This document shows, one piece after another, positions 6,996-14,979 of a stretch of DNA of 64,000 nucleotides. This DNA is from an uncultured Sphingomonas sp. (GTDB lineage: Bacteria > Pseudomonadota > Alphaproteobacteria > Sphingomonadales > Sphingomonadaceae), in contig CAJYLV010000029.1 in the NCBI GenBank assembly GCA_913776255.1, positions 1 through 64,000 of the forward strand, written 5' to 3'. The notes beneath the pieces are model-generated. The model worked only from the letters and a program-made list of their open reading frames with translations, ran no database searches and was not told where the DNA came from. Position numbers and translations under genes: made by a program. The stretch's first letter is position 1, and each line of letters opens with the position of its first letter.

Positions 6996-9202
6996 GCGGC
7001 GTGGGCCAGCTGACCGCGGCGCGAGCGCTGCGAGGTGAGCGCATCGACGTCGATGATGAGCGCGACGCGCCCGTCGCCGAGGATTGTGGCGCCGGCCAGC
7101 CCGTCGATCGCCTGGTAATTGGCCTCGAGGCTCTTCACGACCACCTGCCGCTGGTCCTGGATCGAATCGACCAGCAGCGCGGCCTGGCCCTGATCGCCCT
7201 CGACGACGATCAGCACCGCCTTCTCAGGGTTACGCTCGCCGCCCTCGATTCCGAGCTGCTCGGCGACCGGGTAGATCGGCACATAGGAGCCGCGGACGTC
7301 GAGCACCGAGCCGTTGATGCCGATCGCGGTGACCGAACGGTCCGACGGCCGCAGGCTCTCGACGATATGGCTGAGCGGGATCACGAACGTCTGGTCGCCG
7401 ACCGTGACGATCATCCCGTCGACCACCGCCAGCGTCAGCGGCAGGCTGAGCGAGAAGCTGGAGCCCGAGCCGAACTTCGAATGGATGCCGATCCGGCCGC
7501 CGAGCGCCTGCACGTTCTTGCGCACCACGTCCATCCCGACGCCGCGCCCCGAAATGTTCGAGACGGTCGCGGCGGTCGAGAAGCCCGGCGCGAAGATCAG
7601 ATTGTCAACTTCCTCGTCGCTCAGCACCGCGTCGGGCAGGATGATCCCGCGCTCGACGGCCTTGGCGCGGACGCGGCTGCGGTCGATGCCGCGCCCGTCG
7701 TCGGCGACGGTAATGACGATTCGGCCGGAATGGTGCGCGGCCGACAGCGTGACGACGCCGGTTTCGGGCTTGCCCGCCTTGATGCGCTCCTCGGTGGTCT
7801 CCAACCCGTGATCGACGGCGTTGCGGATCAGGTGGGTCAGCGGCTCGCCGATCCGCTCGACCACGGTCTTGTCGACCTCGGTCATCTCGCCCTCGATGTC
7901 GAGGCGGACGCGCTTGCCGGTTTCGCCCTCCAGCTCGCGGATGATGCGCGGCACGCGGCTGAACACGGTCTTCATCGGCTGCGCGCGGATCGCCATCGTC
8001 GATTCCTGAAGCTCGCGCGTCAGGTGATCGAGATCGGTCAGCTCGGAGATGCCGGCCATGTCGTTCTCGCTCAGCCGCTGCGCGAGCATCGCCTGCGTGA
8101 TGACCAGCTCGCCGACGAGGTTCACGAGCCGGTCGAGCTTGTCGAGATCGACGCGGATCGTCTGCGCGACCGGGGTGGGCGGCGGCGTCGGCGCGACCGC
8201 GACCGGGCGCGGGGCGGGGGCGGCGACTGGCGCGGGCGCCACCGCCGCGGCAGCCGGCGTCGCCACCGGCGCGGGCTCGGGCGCCGGCACAGGGGCCGCA
8301 GCAGGGGCAGAGGGTTCCGGCGTCGCGGGTGCGGGGGCGACCTCCGGGGCCGCGGCGACCACGATCGTTGCCGGTGAGGGCGCGGGCAGGGTCGCGACGC
8401 GTTCGAGCGTCAGCGCACACCCGTCGGTGAACTCGAACACCGCGCGGATGTCCTCTTCCTCGACGGTGCCGGGCACGGCGATCCGCCACGCCAGATACGA
8501 CTGCTCGGGATCGAGCGTGGCGAGCGGCGGCAACGTATCGGCGTCGCACGACAGCACCCTGGCGTCCATGCGGAGCAATTCGCGCAGCAGCAGCAGCGGC
8601 TCGCCGCCATTGTCCAGCGCGTTGGCGGGTGGCCGGAACGTCAGCAGCCAGCCGGAAGCTGCCGGCGCGGCGTCGAAATCCTCCAGCGGCAGCGGCGGCG
8701 GCGCGTTGACGCCGTCGAGCATCGCCATCAGGTCGTCGAAATCGTCGCTGACGCCGACCGGCGCCTCCTCGATCACCGGGGCAGGGGCGGGCGTTTCCAC
8801 TGCCGGCGTCGCGCCGCCCGGCGCCTCGCCGTTCGCAGCCGCGATCAGCCGTGCCAGCATCGCCGCATCGTCGGGGGCATCGCCGCCGTCGCGCGCCGCA
8901 CCGACGTGATCGGCGAGCATGTCGAACGCGGCGACGATCAGGTCGACGAGCGGCGGCGTCAGCGCCAGCGACTCGCTGCGCAGCAGGTCGAGCAGCGTCT
9001 CGTACTGGTGGGTATAGGCCTGCAGCCGTTCGTGCCCGAACGCGCCCGCCCCGCCCTTGATCGAGTGGACCGCACGGAAGATGCCGTTGATCGTCTCGCC
9101 GTCATATTGCTGGTCGCGAAGCGCGGCGAACGCGCTTTCCATGCCGGCCAGGCCTTCCTCGCATTCCTGGAAGAAGATCTGCTGGATTGCATCGAGGTCC
9201 AA
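6992..9202 (-). CDS. cheA: Chemotaxis sensor histidine kinase CheA
   Basis: The kinase at the centre of the chemotaxis array, phosphorylating CheY and both CheB proteins. The 736-residue product has an N-terminal Hpt domain with H46 (AVHSIKGGAGAFG), a middle region, a Pro/Ala-rich linker (about residues 290-340), the dimerisation segment (LVNLVGELVITQAML), the ATP-binding domain (HLIRNAVDHGLE, DDGRGID, ISGRGVGMDVV) and a C-terminal CheW-like domain. The start is taken as TTG at 9202: AGGAG lies seven bases upstream and the protein then begins exactly at the Hpt domain. The open frame continues to 9313, but the extra residues are Arg-rich antisense-like sequence. Confidence 0.95.
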   Translation of the reverse strand: MDLDAIQQIFFQECEEGLAGMESAFAALRDQQYDGETINGIFRAVHSIKGGAGAFGHERLQAYTHQYETLLDLLRSESLALTPPLVDLIVAAFDMLADHVGAARDGGDAPDDAAMLARLIAAANGEAPGGATPAVETPAPAPVIEEAPVGVSDDFDDLMAMLDGVNAPPPLPLEDFDAAPAASGWLLTFRPPANALDNGGEPLLLLRELLRMDARVLSCDADTLPPLATLDPEQSYLAWRIAVPGTVEEEDIRAVFEFTDGCALTLERVATLPAPSPATIVVAAAPEVAPAPATPEPSAPAAAPVPAPEPAPVATPAAAAVAPAPVAAPAPRPVAVAPTPPPTPVAQTIRVDLDKLDRLVNLVGELVITQAMLAQRLSENDMAGISELTDLDHLTRELQESTMAIRAQPMKTVFSRVPRIIRELEGETGKRVRLDIEGEMTEVDKTVVERIGEPLTHLIRNAVDHGLETTEERIKAGKPETGVVTLSAAHHSGRIVITVADDGRGIDRSRVRAKAVERGIILPDAVLSDEEVDNLIFAPGFSTAATVSNISGRGVGMDVVRKNVQALGGRIGIHSKFGSGSSFSLSLPLTLAVVDGMIVTVGDQTFVIPLSHIVESLRPSDRSVTAIGINGSVLDVRGSYVPIYPVAEQLGIEGGERNPEKAVLIVVEGDQGQAALLVDSIQDQRQVVVKSLEANYQAIDGLAGATILGDGRVALIIDVDALTSQRSRRGQLAHAA

Positions 9203-9234
9203 GGTCGGGCTCCTGCGCGAAGAAGGTCTTGAGG

Positions 9235-9498
9235 TCAGGCGGCGGTGAGGACGTCGATCGCGGCGATCCCGCCGGCCTCGACCATCGCGACGCTGGGGAA
9301 GGCGACCTGCCACGACAGGCCGCGCGCCACCGCGGCGGCGCGCGCCGCGGCCAGCACCTGCAGGCAGGCCTGACCAATCTGGTCGACCGCGGCAGCGTCG
9401 ATCGCGATCGGCGAACCCGCCTCGACCAGCTTCTGCAACGACTGGCGCAGCGGTCCTGCCGCTGCCGTATCCAGTCGAGGGCTGAGGACGATCGACAT
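9235..9498 (-). CDS. STAS-domain protein, first gene of the che operon
   Basis: An 87-residue protein matching one STAS domain (anti-sigma-factor-antagonist fold): LDTAAAGPLRQSLQKLVEAG, then IAIDAAAVDQIGQACLQVL, then the late VAFPSVAMVEAGGIAAIDVL. In SpoIIAA-type proteins the loop after the third strand carries a phosphorylated serine (DSSG); here the corresponding residues are DQIGQA, so phospho-switching by that route is unlikely. The start at 9498 has AGGGA eight bases upstream. It stands 32 bases before cheA and is probably co-transcribed with it; small STAS proteins are known at this place in other alphaproteobacterial che operons. Confidence 0.85.
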   Translation of the reverse strand: MSIVLSPRLDTAAAGPLRQSLQKLVEAGSPIAIDAAAVDQIGQACLQVLAAARAAAVARGLSWQVAFPSVAMVEAGGIAAIDVLTAA

Positions 9499-9797
9499 CG
9501 CGTAATTCCCTGTCAGCTGACGGTGGATCGGGCCGGTGCGAAGCGATGCGCGGTCATGATCGTCCCTTCCGTCCCGTGTTGTTCGACCCTCGACCAATTT
9601 TAGGCAGGCGAGGGACAGGTCAGCGGCGGATGTGCACGATCTCTCCTAAGATGACGTTAAATGTGCTCGCCGGGGTGAGCCGCCCCGTGAGCGTCGCGCA
9701 GTTAATACGATTACAACCAATGCCTTGCATGGGTCGCGATGTGGATCGGCGAGCGTGTCGGCGGGGTGATATTGTGTTGCAGGCACTGAGGACGGGC

Positions 9798-10826
9798 ATG
9801 CCGGATCGGAAAACGGGTGAGTTGCTGCGGCAATCCGCGGTGATGCGGGCGCTCGGTTCGCCGTTCGTCGCCGAGATACTGGCCGCCGCCGAGCGGCAGC
9901 TGCACCATGCGCCGCTGACGCAGGCGATGCTGCTGGACTGGCCGGGCGATCCGGCCGCCGCGGCGGTCGCGATGCGGTTGAACGCGGCGCTGCACGCGCT
10001 GGCGCGCCGCGACACGCCCGCGCTGCTGGGGGCGCTTTACCGGCACGAGCATGACGATGTCGACGGCGCGGTCCGCGCCGCGTTCGTCACGCATGACGCG
10101 TTCGTCGCGCGGTGGATGCGCGACACGCCGCAGACCAACGAGGTCGGGCGCGCCGCGGCGATCCTGGCGGCGCTGATGGAGGTCGTTCGCGACGCGCCGC
10201 TGCCGGTCGAGCTGATCGAGCTGGGGTCGAGCGCGGGGCTCAACCTGAACCTCGCGCGCTATCGCTACGATCTGGGCGGCGTGGCGGCCGGGGCGGCCGA
10301 GTCGGCGGTATTGATCGCACCCGAATGGCGCGGCGCGCCGGCGCCCGATCAGCCGGTCGAGGTCGTCGCCGCCGAGGGCGTCGATCTGCATCCGCTCGAC
10401 CCGAACGATGCCGCGACCTGCGAGCGCCTGATGGCCTATGTCTTCGCCGATCAGCCGGCGCGCGCCGCGCGCCTCGCCGCCGCGCTCGATGTCGCGCGGC
10501 GCTTTCCGCCACGGATCACGCGGGCCGATGCCACGTCGTGGTTGGCGAAGCGGCTCGGCGTCGCGCAGCCGGCGGGACGTTGGCGGGTGATCTTCCACTC
10601 GATGGTCGCGCAATATGTCGGCGCGGCCGACCGCGACGCGCTGGAGCGCAGTATCGCGGCGGCCGGCGCCCGCGCCGATACCGCGCGACCGCTCGCGCGA
10701 ATCGCGTTCGAATGGAACCCGGACCGAAGCGCGGTGCAATTGCGACTCACCTGCTGGCCCGGCGGCGGCACGCGCGTGCTGGCGATCTGTCATCCATATG
10801 GCGCGTGGATCGAATGGCTTAGGTAA
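9798..10826 (+). CDS. DUF2332 family protein
   Basis: A 342-residue cytoplasmic protein matching the DUF2332 family, whose biochemical role is not established. Supporting features are the N-terminal SPFVAEIL segment, LIELGSSAGLNLNLARYRYD (a glycine-rich motif like those of SAM-binding folds), RRFPPRITRADATSW and the terminal CHPYGAWIEWL. The start at 9798 has GAGGA five bases upstream; the frame is open to 9546, but without a better start. It is divergent from the STAS-cheA operon across about 300 bases in which I see no convincing promoter. No link to chemotaxis is evident. Confidence 0.85.
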   Translation: MPDRKTGELLRQSAVMRALGSPFVAEILAAAERQLHHAPLTQAMLLDWPGDPAAAAVAMRLNAALHALARRDTPALLGALYRHEHDDVDGAVRAAFVTHDAFVARWMRDTPQTNEVGRAAAILAALMEVVRDAPLPVELIELGSSAGLNLNLARYRYDLGGVAAGAAESAVLIAPEWRGAPAPDQPVEVVAAEGVDLHPLDPNDAATCERLMAYVFADQPARAARLAAALDVARRFPPRITRADATSWLAKRLGVAQPAGRWRVIFHSMVAQYVGAADRDALERSIAAAGARADTARPLARIAFEWNPDRSAVQLRLTCWPGGGTRVLAICHPYGAWIEWLR

Positions 10827-10909
10827 AAATTCGCGGCTTTATGGATGTTTAACTAAGCGGTGTTAATCGCGGTACGATCAAAAGGGCCTGTCGGCCAGAA
10901 AGACCAGAG

Positions 10910-12742
10910 ATGTTCAAGACCCTGAGCATACCGAGGAAGCTTGGCTTCTCCTTCCTCGTTATCAATGCCTCGGCGGCGATCATGATGGTCGTCTTCTTCG
11001 CCAATATCTGGATGATCCGTTCGGCAACGGCGAACAACAACCACAGTCAGGAGATCTACGCCAAGGCGTTGACGCTGGAGACGTCGATCCTGCGCGAAAA
11101 CAGCCAGCTGCGCGGCTATCTGGTCACCGCGGACCCGTCGTACCTGAAGTCGTACAACGAAGCGCGCGAGGAATATGACCAGACCACGCTCGCGCTGGAG
11201 AAGCTGCTGACCGACCCGGCGCGGCGCGCGTTGGTGCTGACCTCGCGCGACGAGACCGCAAAGTGGCGCGCGGCGTGGAGCAACCGACTGGTCGCAATGG
11301 TGAAGGCCGGGCAGCGTGAGGCCGCCGAGCAGGCGGTGCGCGACGCGGGCAAGAAGGTGCTGACCAGCGCGGTCGTGCTGCCACTGCGCGACCTGCGCGA
11401 CCAGGAAACCGCGGCGATCGAGGAGAATGCCGCGAGCCAGGCGCAGGCGCTGACCACCGCGACGATCGCGCTGGTGCTGGGCGGCATCGCGCTGATCGGG
11501 ATCGCGGTCATGCTCCAGATGGCGCTGAGCCGCAGCATCGTGCGCCCGATCAGCGCGCTGACCCGCCGCATGGCCGATCTGGCCGCCGGCAAGAGCGCGA
11601 TCGACGTGCCCGATACCGCACGCGCCGACGAACTGGGCGACATGGCGCGCGCGGTGCTGGTGTTCCGTGACGCGGCGCAGGCCAAGCTGACCGCGGATCA
11701 GGAGCGCGAGCAGGCGATGCGCGCGATCGGCGACGGGCTGCACCGCCTGTCCGAGGCCGACCTGACGGTGCGGCTGACCGCGCTGCCGGGTTCCTATGCG
11801 GTGCTGTCGAAGGACTTCAACGGCGCGGTCGGCAAGCTGTCGGACCTGACCTGCAACGTCCGGCGCAGCGTCGAGACGATCAAGCAGAACGCCGAGGAGA
11901 TCAGCCAGTCGGCGCGCGACCTGTCGGCGCGCAGCGAGCAGCAGGCGTCAAGCCTGCGCGAAACCGCCGCGGCGATGGATGAGATCACCGGCACGGTCCG
12001 CGAAGGCGCGAGCAACGCCGCCGACGCGAACAAGGCGATGGCCGAGGCCCGCGACGCCGCGGAGCAGGGTGGCGAGGTCGTCCGCAAGTCGGTCGAGGCG
12101 ATGAACGGGATCGACAAGGCCAGTCGCGAGATCGCCGACATCATCAGCGTGATCGACGGCATCGCGTTCCAGACCAACCTGCTGGCGCTGAACGCCGGCG
12201 TCGAGGCGGCACGCGCGGGCGAGGCGGGCAAGGGCTTCGCGGTGGTCGCCAACGAGGTGCGCGCGCTCGCGCAGCGCTCCGCGGACGCGGCCGCCGACGT
12301 GAAGACGCGCATCCTGTCGGCGATCCACCACGTCAAGTCAGGCGTCGAGCTGGTCGACGAGACCGGGCAGGCGCTGGAGCAGATCATCGATCGCGTCGGC
12401 AGCGTCAGCGTCATCATGGCGACGATCGCGCGCGCGTCGGACCATCAGGCCGAGAGCCTTGGGCAGGTGAACGTCGCGATCAACGAGATGGACGGGGTGA
12501 CGCAGCAGAATGCCGCGATGGTCGAGGAATCGACCGCCGCCGCCAGCATGCTAGCCCGCGAGTCCGAACAGCTCGCGGGGGCGGTGGCGATCTTCACCGT
12601 CGACGAACCCGCGGCACGCCCGGTGCCGATGCCGGTGAGTGCCCCACGCGCGCGGCACATCACCGCCCCGTCGCGTCCGGCGCCGCGCACGATCGGCAAC
12701 ACCGCTCTGGCGACGAGCGAGGACGACTGGTCGGCGTTCTGA
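10910..12742 (+). CDS. Methyl-accepting chemotaxis protein
   Basis: A 610-residue inner-membrane receptor feeding the adjacent CheA/CheW system. TM1 is at about residues 13-35, a helical periplasmic sensor follows (NNNHSQEIYAKALTLE... with repeated heptads, CHASE3/4HB-like), TM2 is at about 184-206, then HAMP (RPISALTRRMADLAAG), a linker, and the MA signalling domain with the conserved hairpin IDGIAFQTNLLALNAGVEAARAGEAGKGFAVVA. The C terminus is a flexible Pro-rich tail ending EDDWSAF, similar in form to the CheR/CheB-docking pentapeptide (aromatic at positions 2 and 5). The ligand cannot be told from sequence. Confidence 0.94.
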   Translation: MFKTLSIPRKLGFSFLVINASAAIMMVVFFANIWMIRSATANNNHSQEIYAKALTLETSILRENSQLRGYLVTADPSYLKSYNEAREEYDQTTLALEKLLTDPARRALVLTSRDETAKWRAAWSNRLVAMVKAGQREAAEQAVRDAGKKVLTSAVVLPLRDLRDQETAAIEENAASQAQALTTATIALVLGGIALIGIAVMLQMALSRSIVRPISALTRRMADLAAGKSAIDVPDTARADELGDMARAVLVFRDAAQAKLTADQEREQAMRAIGDGLHRLSEADLTVRLTALPGSYAVLSKDFNGAVGKLSDLTCNVRRSVETIKQNAEEISQSARDLSARSEQQASSLRETAAAMDEITGTVREGASNAADANKAMAEARDAAEQGGEVVRKSVEAMNGIDKASREIADIISVIDGIAFQTNLLALNAGVEAARAGEAGKGFAVVANEVRALAQRSADAAADVKTRILSAIHHVKSGVELVDETGQALEQIIDRVGSVSVIMATIARASDHQAESLGQVNVAINEMDGVTQQNAAMVEESTAAASMLARESEQLAGAVAIFTVDEPAARPVPMPVSAPRARHITAPSRPAPRTIGNTALATSEDDWSAF

Positions 12743-12792
12743 GGTCGGCGTCCCGCCCCGGGGATTGCCCCGGGATGGCTTCTCCGGCCTTA

Positions 12793-12869
12793 CGTCATTG
12801 CGAGCGCAGCGAAGCAATCCAGCGCCGGACCAGGACGCCCTGGATCGCTTCGCTACGCTTGCAATGTCG
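12793..12869. repeat. Palindromic intergenic repeat, family A
   Basis: An imperfect inverted repeat of about 77 bases beginning CGTCATTGCGAGCG and returning as CTGGATCGCTTCGC and GCAATG. Related copies are at 18737-18814, 47707-47783 and 51238-51314. It resembles REP-type dispersed palindromes. It lies between the MCP gene and the GH29 gene. Confidence 0.8.
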
Positions 12870-12873
12870 ACAG

Positions 12874-12912
12874 CAGAAGAAGCGGGGCCCCGGATCAAGT
12901 CCGGGGCGACGG
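12874..12912. repeat. Palindromic repeat, family B (partial copy)
   Basis: Directly follows the family A copy. It contains CCCCGGATCAAGTCCGGGG, itself a near-perfect inverted repeat, preceded by GAAGAAGCGGGG. Other copies lie at 30477-30515 and 59502-59594. Confidence 0.7.
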
Positions 12913-12929
12913 GCAAAGGACAGGGTCGG

Positions 12930-14831
12930 TTAACCGGTAAACGCGCCGACCTCTGCCACGGTCAGATTGCCCGCGGGGATCGCCGGCGCCGCGAAGCGCA
13001 GCCGCAGGTAGCGTGCCTGCCGGACCGCGAACGCCACCCGCTGCGTGGCGAGCGCATAGGCGATGTTGCCGAACTCGCCGGTCGCCGCGGGCACCCAGCT
13101 CTTGCCGTCGGCGCTCGTCTCCGCCTCATAGCCGCGCGGCGGCGCGGTATCCTTGGCGATGGTGCGCGACGGCGTCAGGCTGAACCCGGCGAGCGGCAGC
13201 ACGCGACCGAGATCGATCGTCACGCTCGCGGGCTTGTCGGCGGTCGGGGACGGCACCGTCCAGCGCGTCTGCGCGTCGCCATCGATCAGCTTTTCCGCAC
13301 CCGGACCGCTGGCGGTGACGATCGACCAGCCCTGCCGCGGGACGATCGTCGGATCGGACACTTTGGGCGGCGCGACCGGCACCGGCTGCACCTGCCGGAA
13401 CAGCGAAATCTCGCTGATCGCCGGACAGGCGGGGGCGTCGAGGATGCGCAGCCGCAGCCGGCGTGCCGACGACGGCGTGGCCAAGCGCACGATCCGTTGC
13501 GCGCTGATACACTCATGCTTTGCGACGGTGCGCCATTGCCCGGCTTCCTCAAGGTCGATCGCGAACTTCGTCACGCGCACGCCGAGCGGGAGATATTCGC
13601 GCAGCCGTATCACGTCGAAGGTGCGGCCGGGCGGCAGGTCGAGCGTCAGTGTCGGCGTGGTGTCGCCATCCGGGGTCGACCAGTAGGTGTCGCGTCGTCC
13701 GTCGAGCACCCGCGACGCGGCGAACGCGCGGCCCCGTTCGGCGCTGGCATGCGCGACCGCGCCCCGCGCCAGATCGCGCGCATAGGTCTGCGCCTGCGCC
13801 GCGCCGAAGCTCTTCAGCACCGCGACATCGTGATCGGCGACCCGGCCGCGGCGGTCGGGCGGGATGTTGAGGTGCATGTTGGTGCCGCGTCCGACCGATT
13901 CGTCGAAATAGCGCAGCAGGCGGGCAGGGCTCTTCACCTTGGCATCCTCGTCGGCGTGATAGAACCAGCCGGGGCGGATCGAGGTGTTGGTCTCCGCCGG
14001 CCACCACAAGGGCGCGCCGCGCACGCCGGAATTGCCTTCCGACTGGACATAGGGATGCGCGGGCATCGTCGGCCAGCACGGGTCGCCGGCGACGCCGTCC
14101 TCGTTGCCGACCCAGCGGATGTCCGCGCCATAGGGGTCGAAGGTGCAGGCCATCGGCTGATGCTGGTGGACCAAAGCGATGATCGACGGCCAGTTGTAGT
14201 ATTTGGGCGCGTCGATCTTGCGCGTCTCGCGCGCACCGCCGTAATAGCCGTCGCCACCGTTCGCGCCATCGAACCAGAATTCGAACAGCTCACCATAGCG
14301 CGTGCAGAGTTCGACGACCTGCTTGCGGTAATAATCGATGTACGCCGGGCGGCCGTATTCGGCGTGATTGCGGTCCCACGGCGAGAGATACAGGCCGAAG
14401 GCGAGCCCGGCGCGGCGCGTCGCCTTCTCCATCTCGCCGACGATGTCACCCTTGCCGCCCTTGTACGGGCTGTTGCGGATGCAATGTTCGGTCAGCAGCG
14501 TCGGCCATAGGCAGAAGCCGTCGTGATGCTTGGCGGTGAGGATGATCCCGCGCATCCCGCCCGCCTTGGCGGCGGCGACGATCTGGTCGGCGTCGAAGTC
14601 GGTGGGGTTGAACAGCGTCGGGCTCTCGTCGCCATAGCCCCATTCGCGATCGGTGAAGGTGTTGATCGAGAAATGGATGAACGCATATTGCTCGCGCATG
14701 TGCCAGGCGGCCTGCCGCTTCGAGGGCGTCGCGCCCCATGGGCGTGGCGCGGCGGTGCCCTGCGCGAGCGCGGGGAGCGCGGTGGAGGCGGCGCCGGCGG
14801 CGATCAGCGCGCGGCGGGTGAGGTCGGTCAT
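12930..14831 (-). CDS. Alpha-L-fucosidase, GH29, exported
   Basis: Removes alpha-linked fucose from glycans. The 633-residue product starts with a Tat-type leader (TRRALIAAGAAS...ALA). The GH29 catalytic barrel covers about residues 35-330: FIHFSINTFTDREWG, LTAKHHDGFCLWP, YLSPWDRN, and FEFWFDGANG, whose Asp is the usual nucleophile. Two discoidin/F5-8 type C-like modules follow (about 340-480 and 495-633, each with DG...W...DL patterns), which in this family help bind carbohydrate. It stands apart from the GH92 gene behind a palindromic repeat. In this setting a core alpha-1,3-fucosidase of plant N-glycans is likely; that specificity is inferred. Confidence 0.92.
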   Translation of the reverse strand: MTDLTRRALIAAGAASTALPALAQGTAAPRPWGATPSKRQAAWHMREQYAFIHFSINTFTDREWGYGDESPTLFNPTDFDADQIVAAAKAGGMRGIILTAKHHDGFCLWPTLLTEHCIRNSPYKGGKGDIVGEMEKATRRAGLAFGLYLSPWDRNHAEYGRPAYIDYYRKQVVELCTRYGELFEFWFDGANGGDGYYGGARETRKIDAPKYYNWPSIIALVHQHQPMACTFDPYGADIRWVGNEDGVAGDPCWPTMPAHPYVQSEGNSGVRGAPLWWPAETNTSIRPGWFYHADEDAKVKSPARLLRYFDESVGRGTNMHLNIPPDRRGRVADHDVAVLKSFGAAQAQTYARDLARGAVAHASAERGRAFAASRVLDGRRDTYWSTPDGDTTPTLTLDLPPGRTFDVIRLREYLPLGVRVTKFAIDLEEAGQWRTVAKHECISAQRIVRLATPSSARRLRLRILDAPACPAISEISLFRQVQPVPVAPPKVSDPTIVPRQGWSIVTASGPGAEKLIDGDAQTRWTVPSPTADKPASVTIDLGRVLPLAGFSLTPSRTIAKDTAPPRGYEAETSADGKSWVPAATGEFGNIAYALATQRVAFAVRQARYLRLRFAAPAIPAGNLTVAEVGAFTG

Positions 14832-14860
14832 CGGGGGCTCCTGATGAAATTGCCTGTCGC

Positions 14861-14950
14861 CACCCCGGCGTAGGCCGAGGCCCAGTTGGGGGACGTCGCC
14901 GTATCTCGCGAGCGGCCGGACACTGGACCTCGGCTTTCGCCGGGGTGACG
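14861..14950. repeat. Palindromic intergenic repeat, family C
   Basis: An inverted repeat of about 90 bases: CACCCCGGCGTAGGCC at the left arm, GGCTTTCGCCGGGGTG at the right. It lies between the GH29 start and the GH92 stop. The better-preserved copy is at 18853-18954. Confidence 0.75.
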
Positions 14951-14979
14951 GTCGTGGATGGGCTGAAGGGGACGTGTCA

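Noticed and set aside
5116..7044. A 642-residue minus-strand frame covering cheB and beyond
   Set aside because: Only the part from 6141 is CheB; the earlier part is Arg-rich antisense-like sequence overlapping cheR in another frame.
9499..10909. A flagellar sigma-28-type promoter for the che or MCP genes
   Set aside because: TTAA-containing stretches were noticed, but none had both elements at proper spacing.
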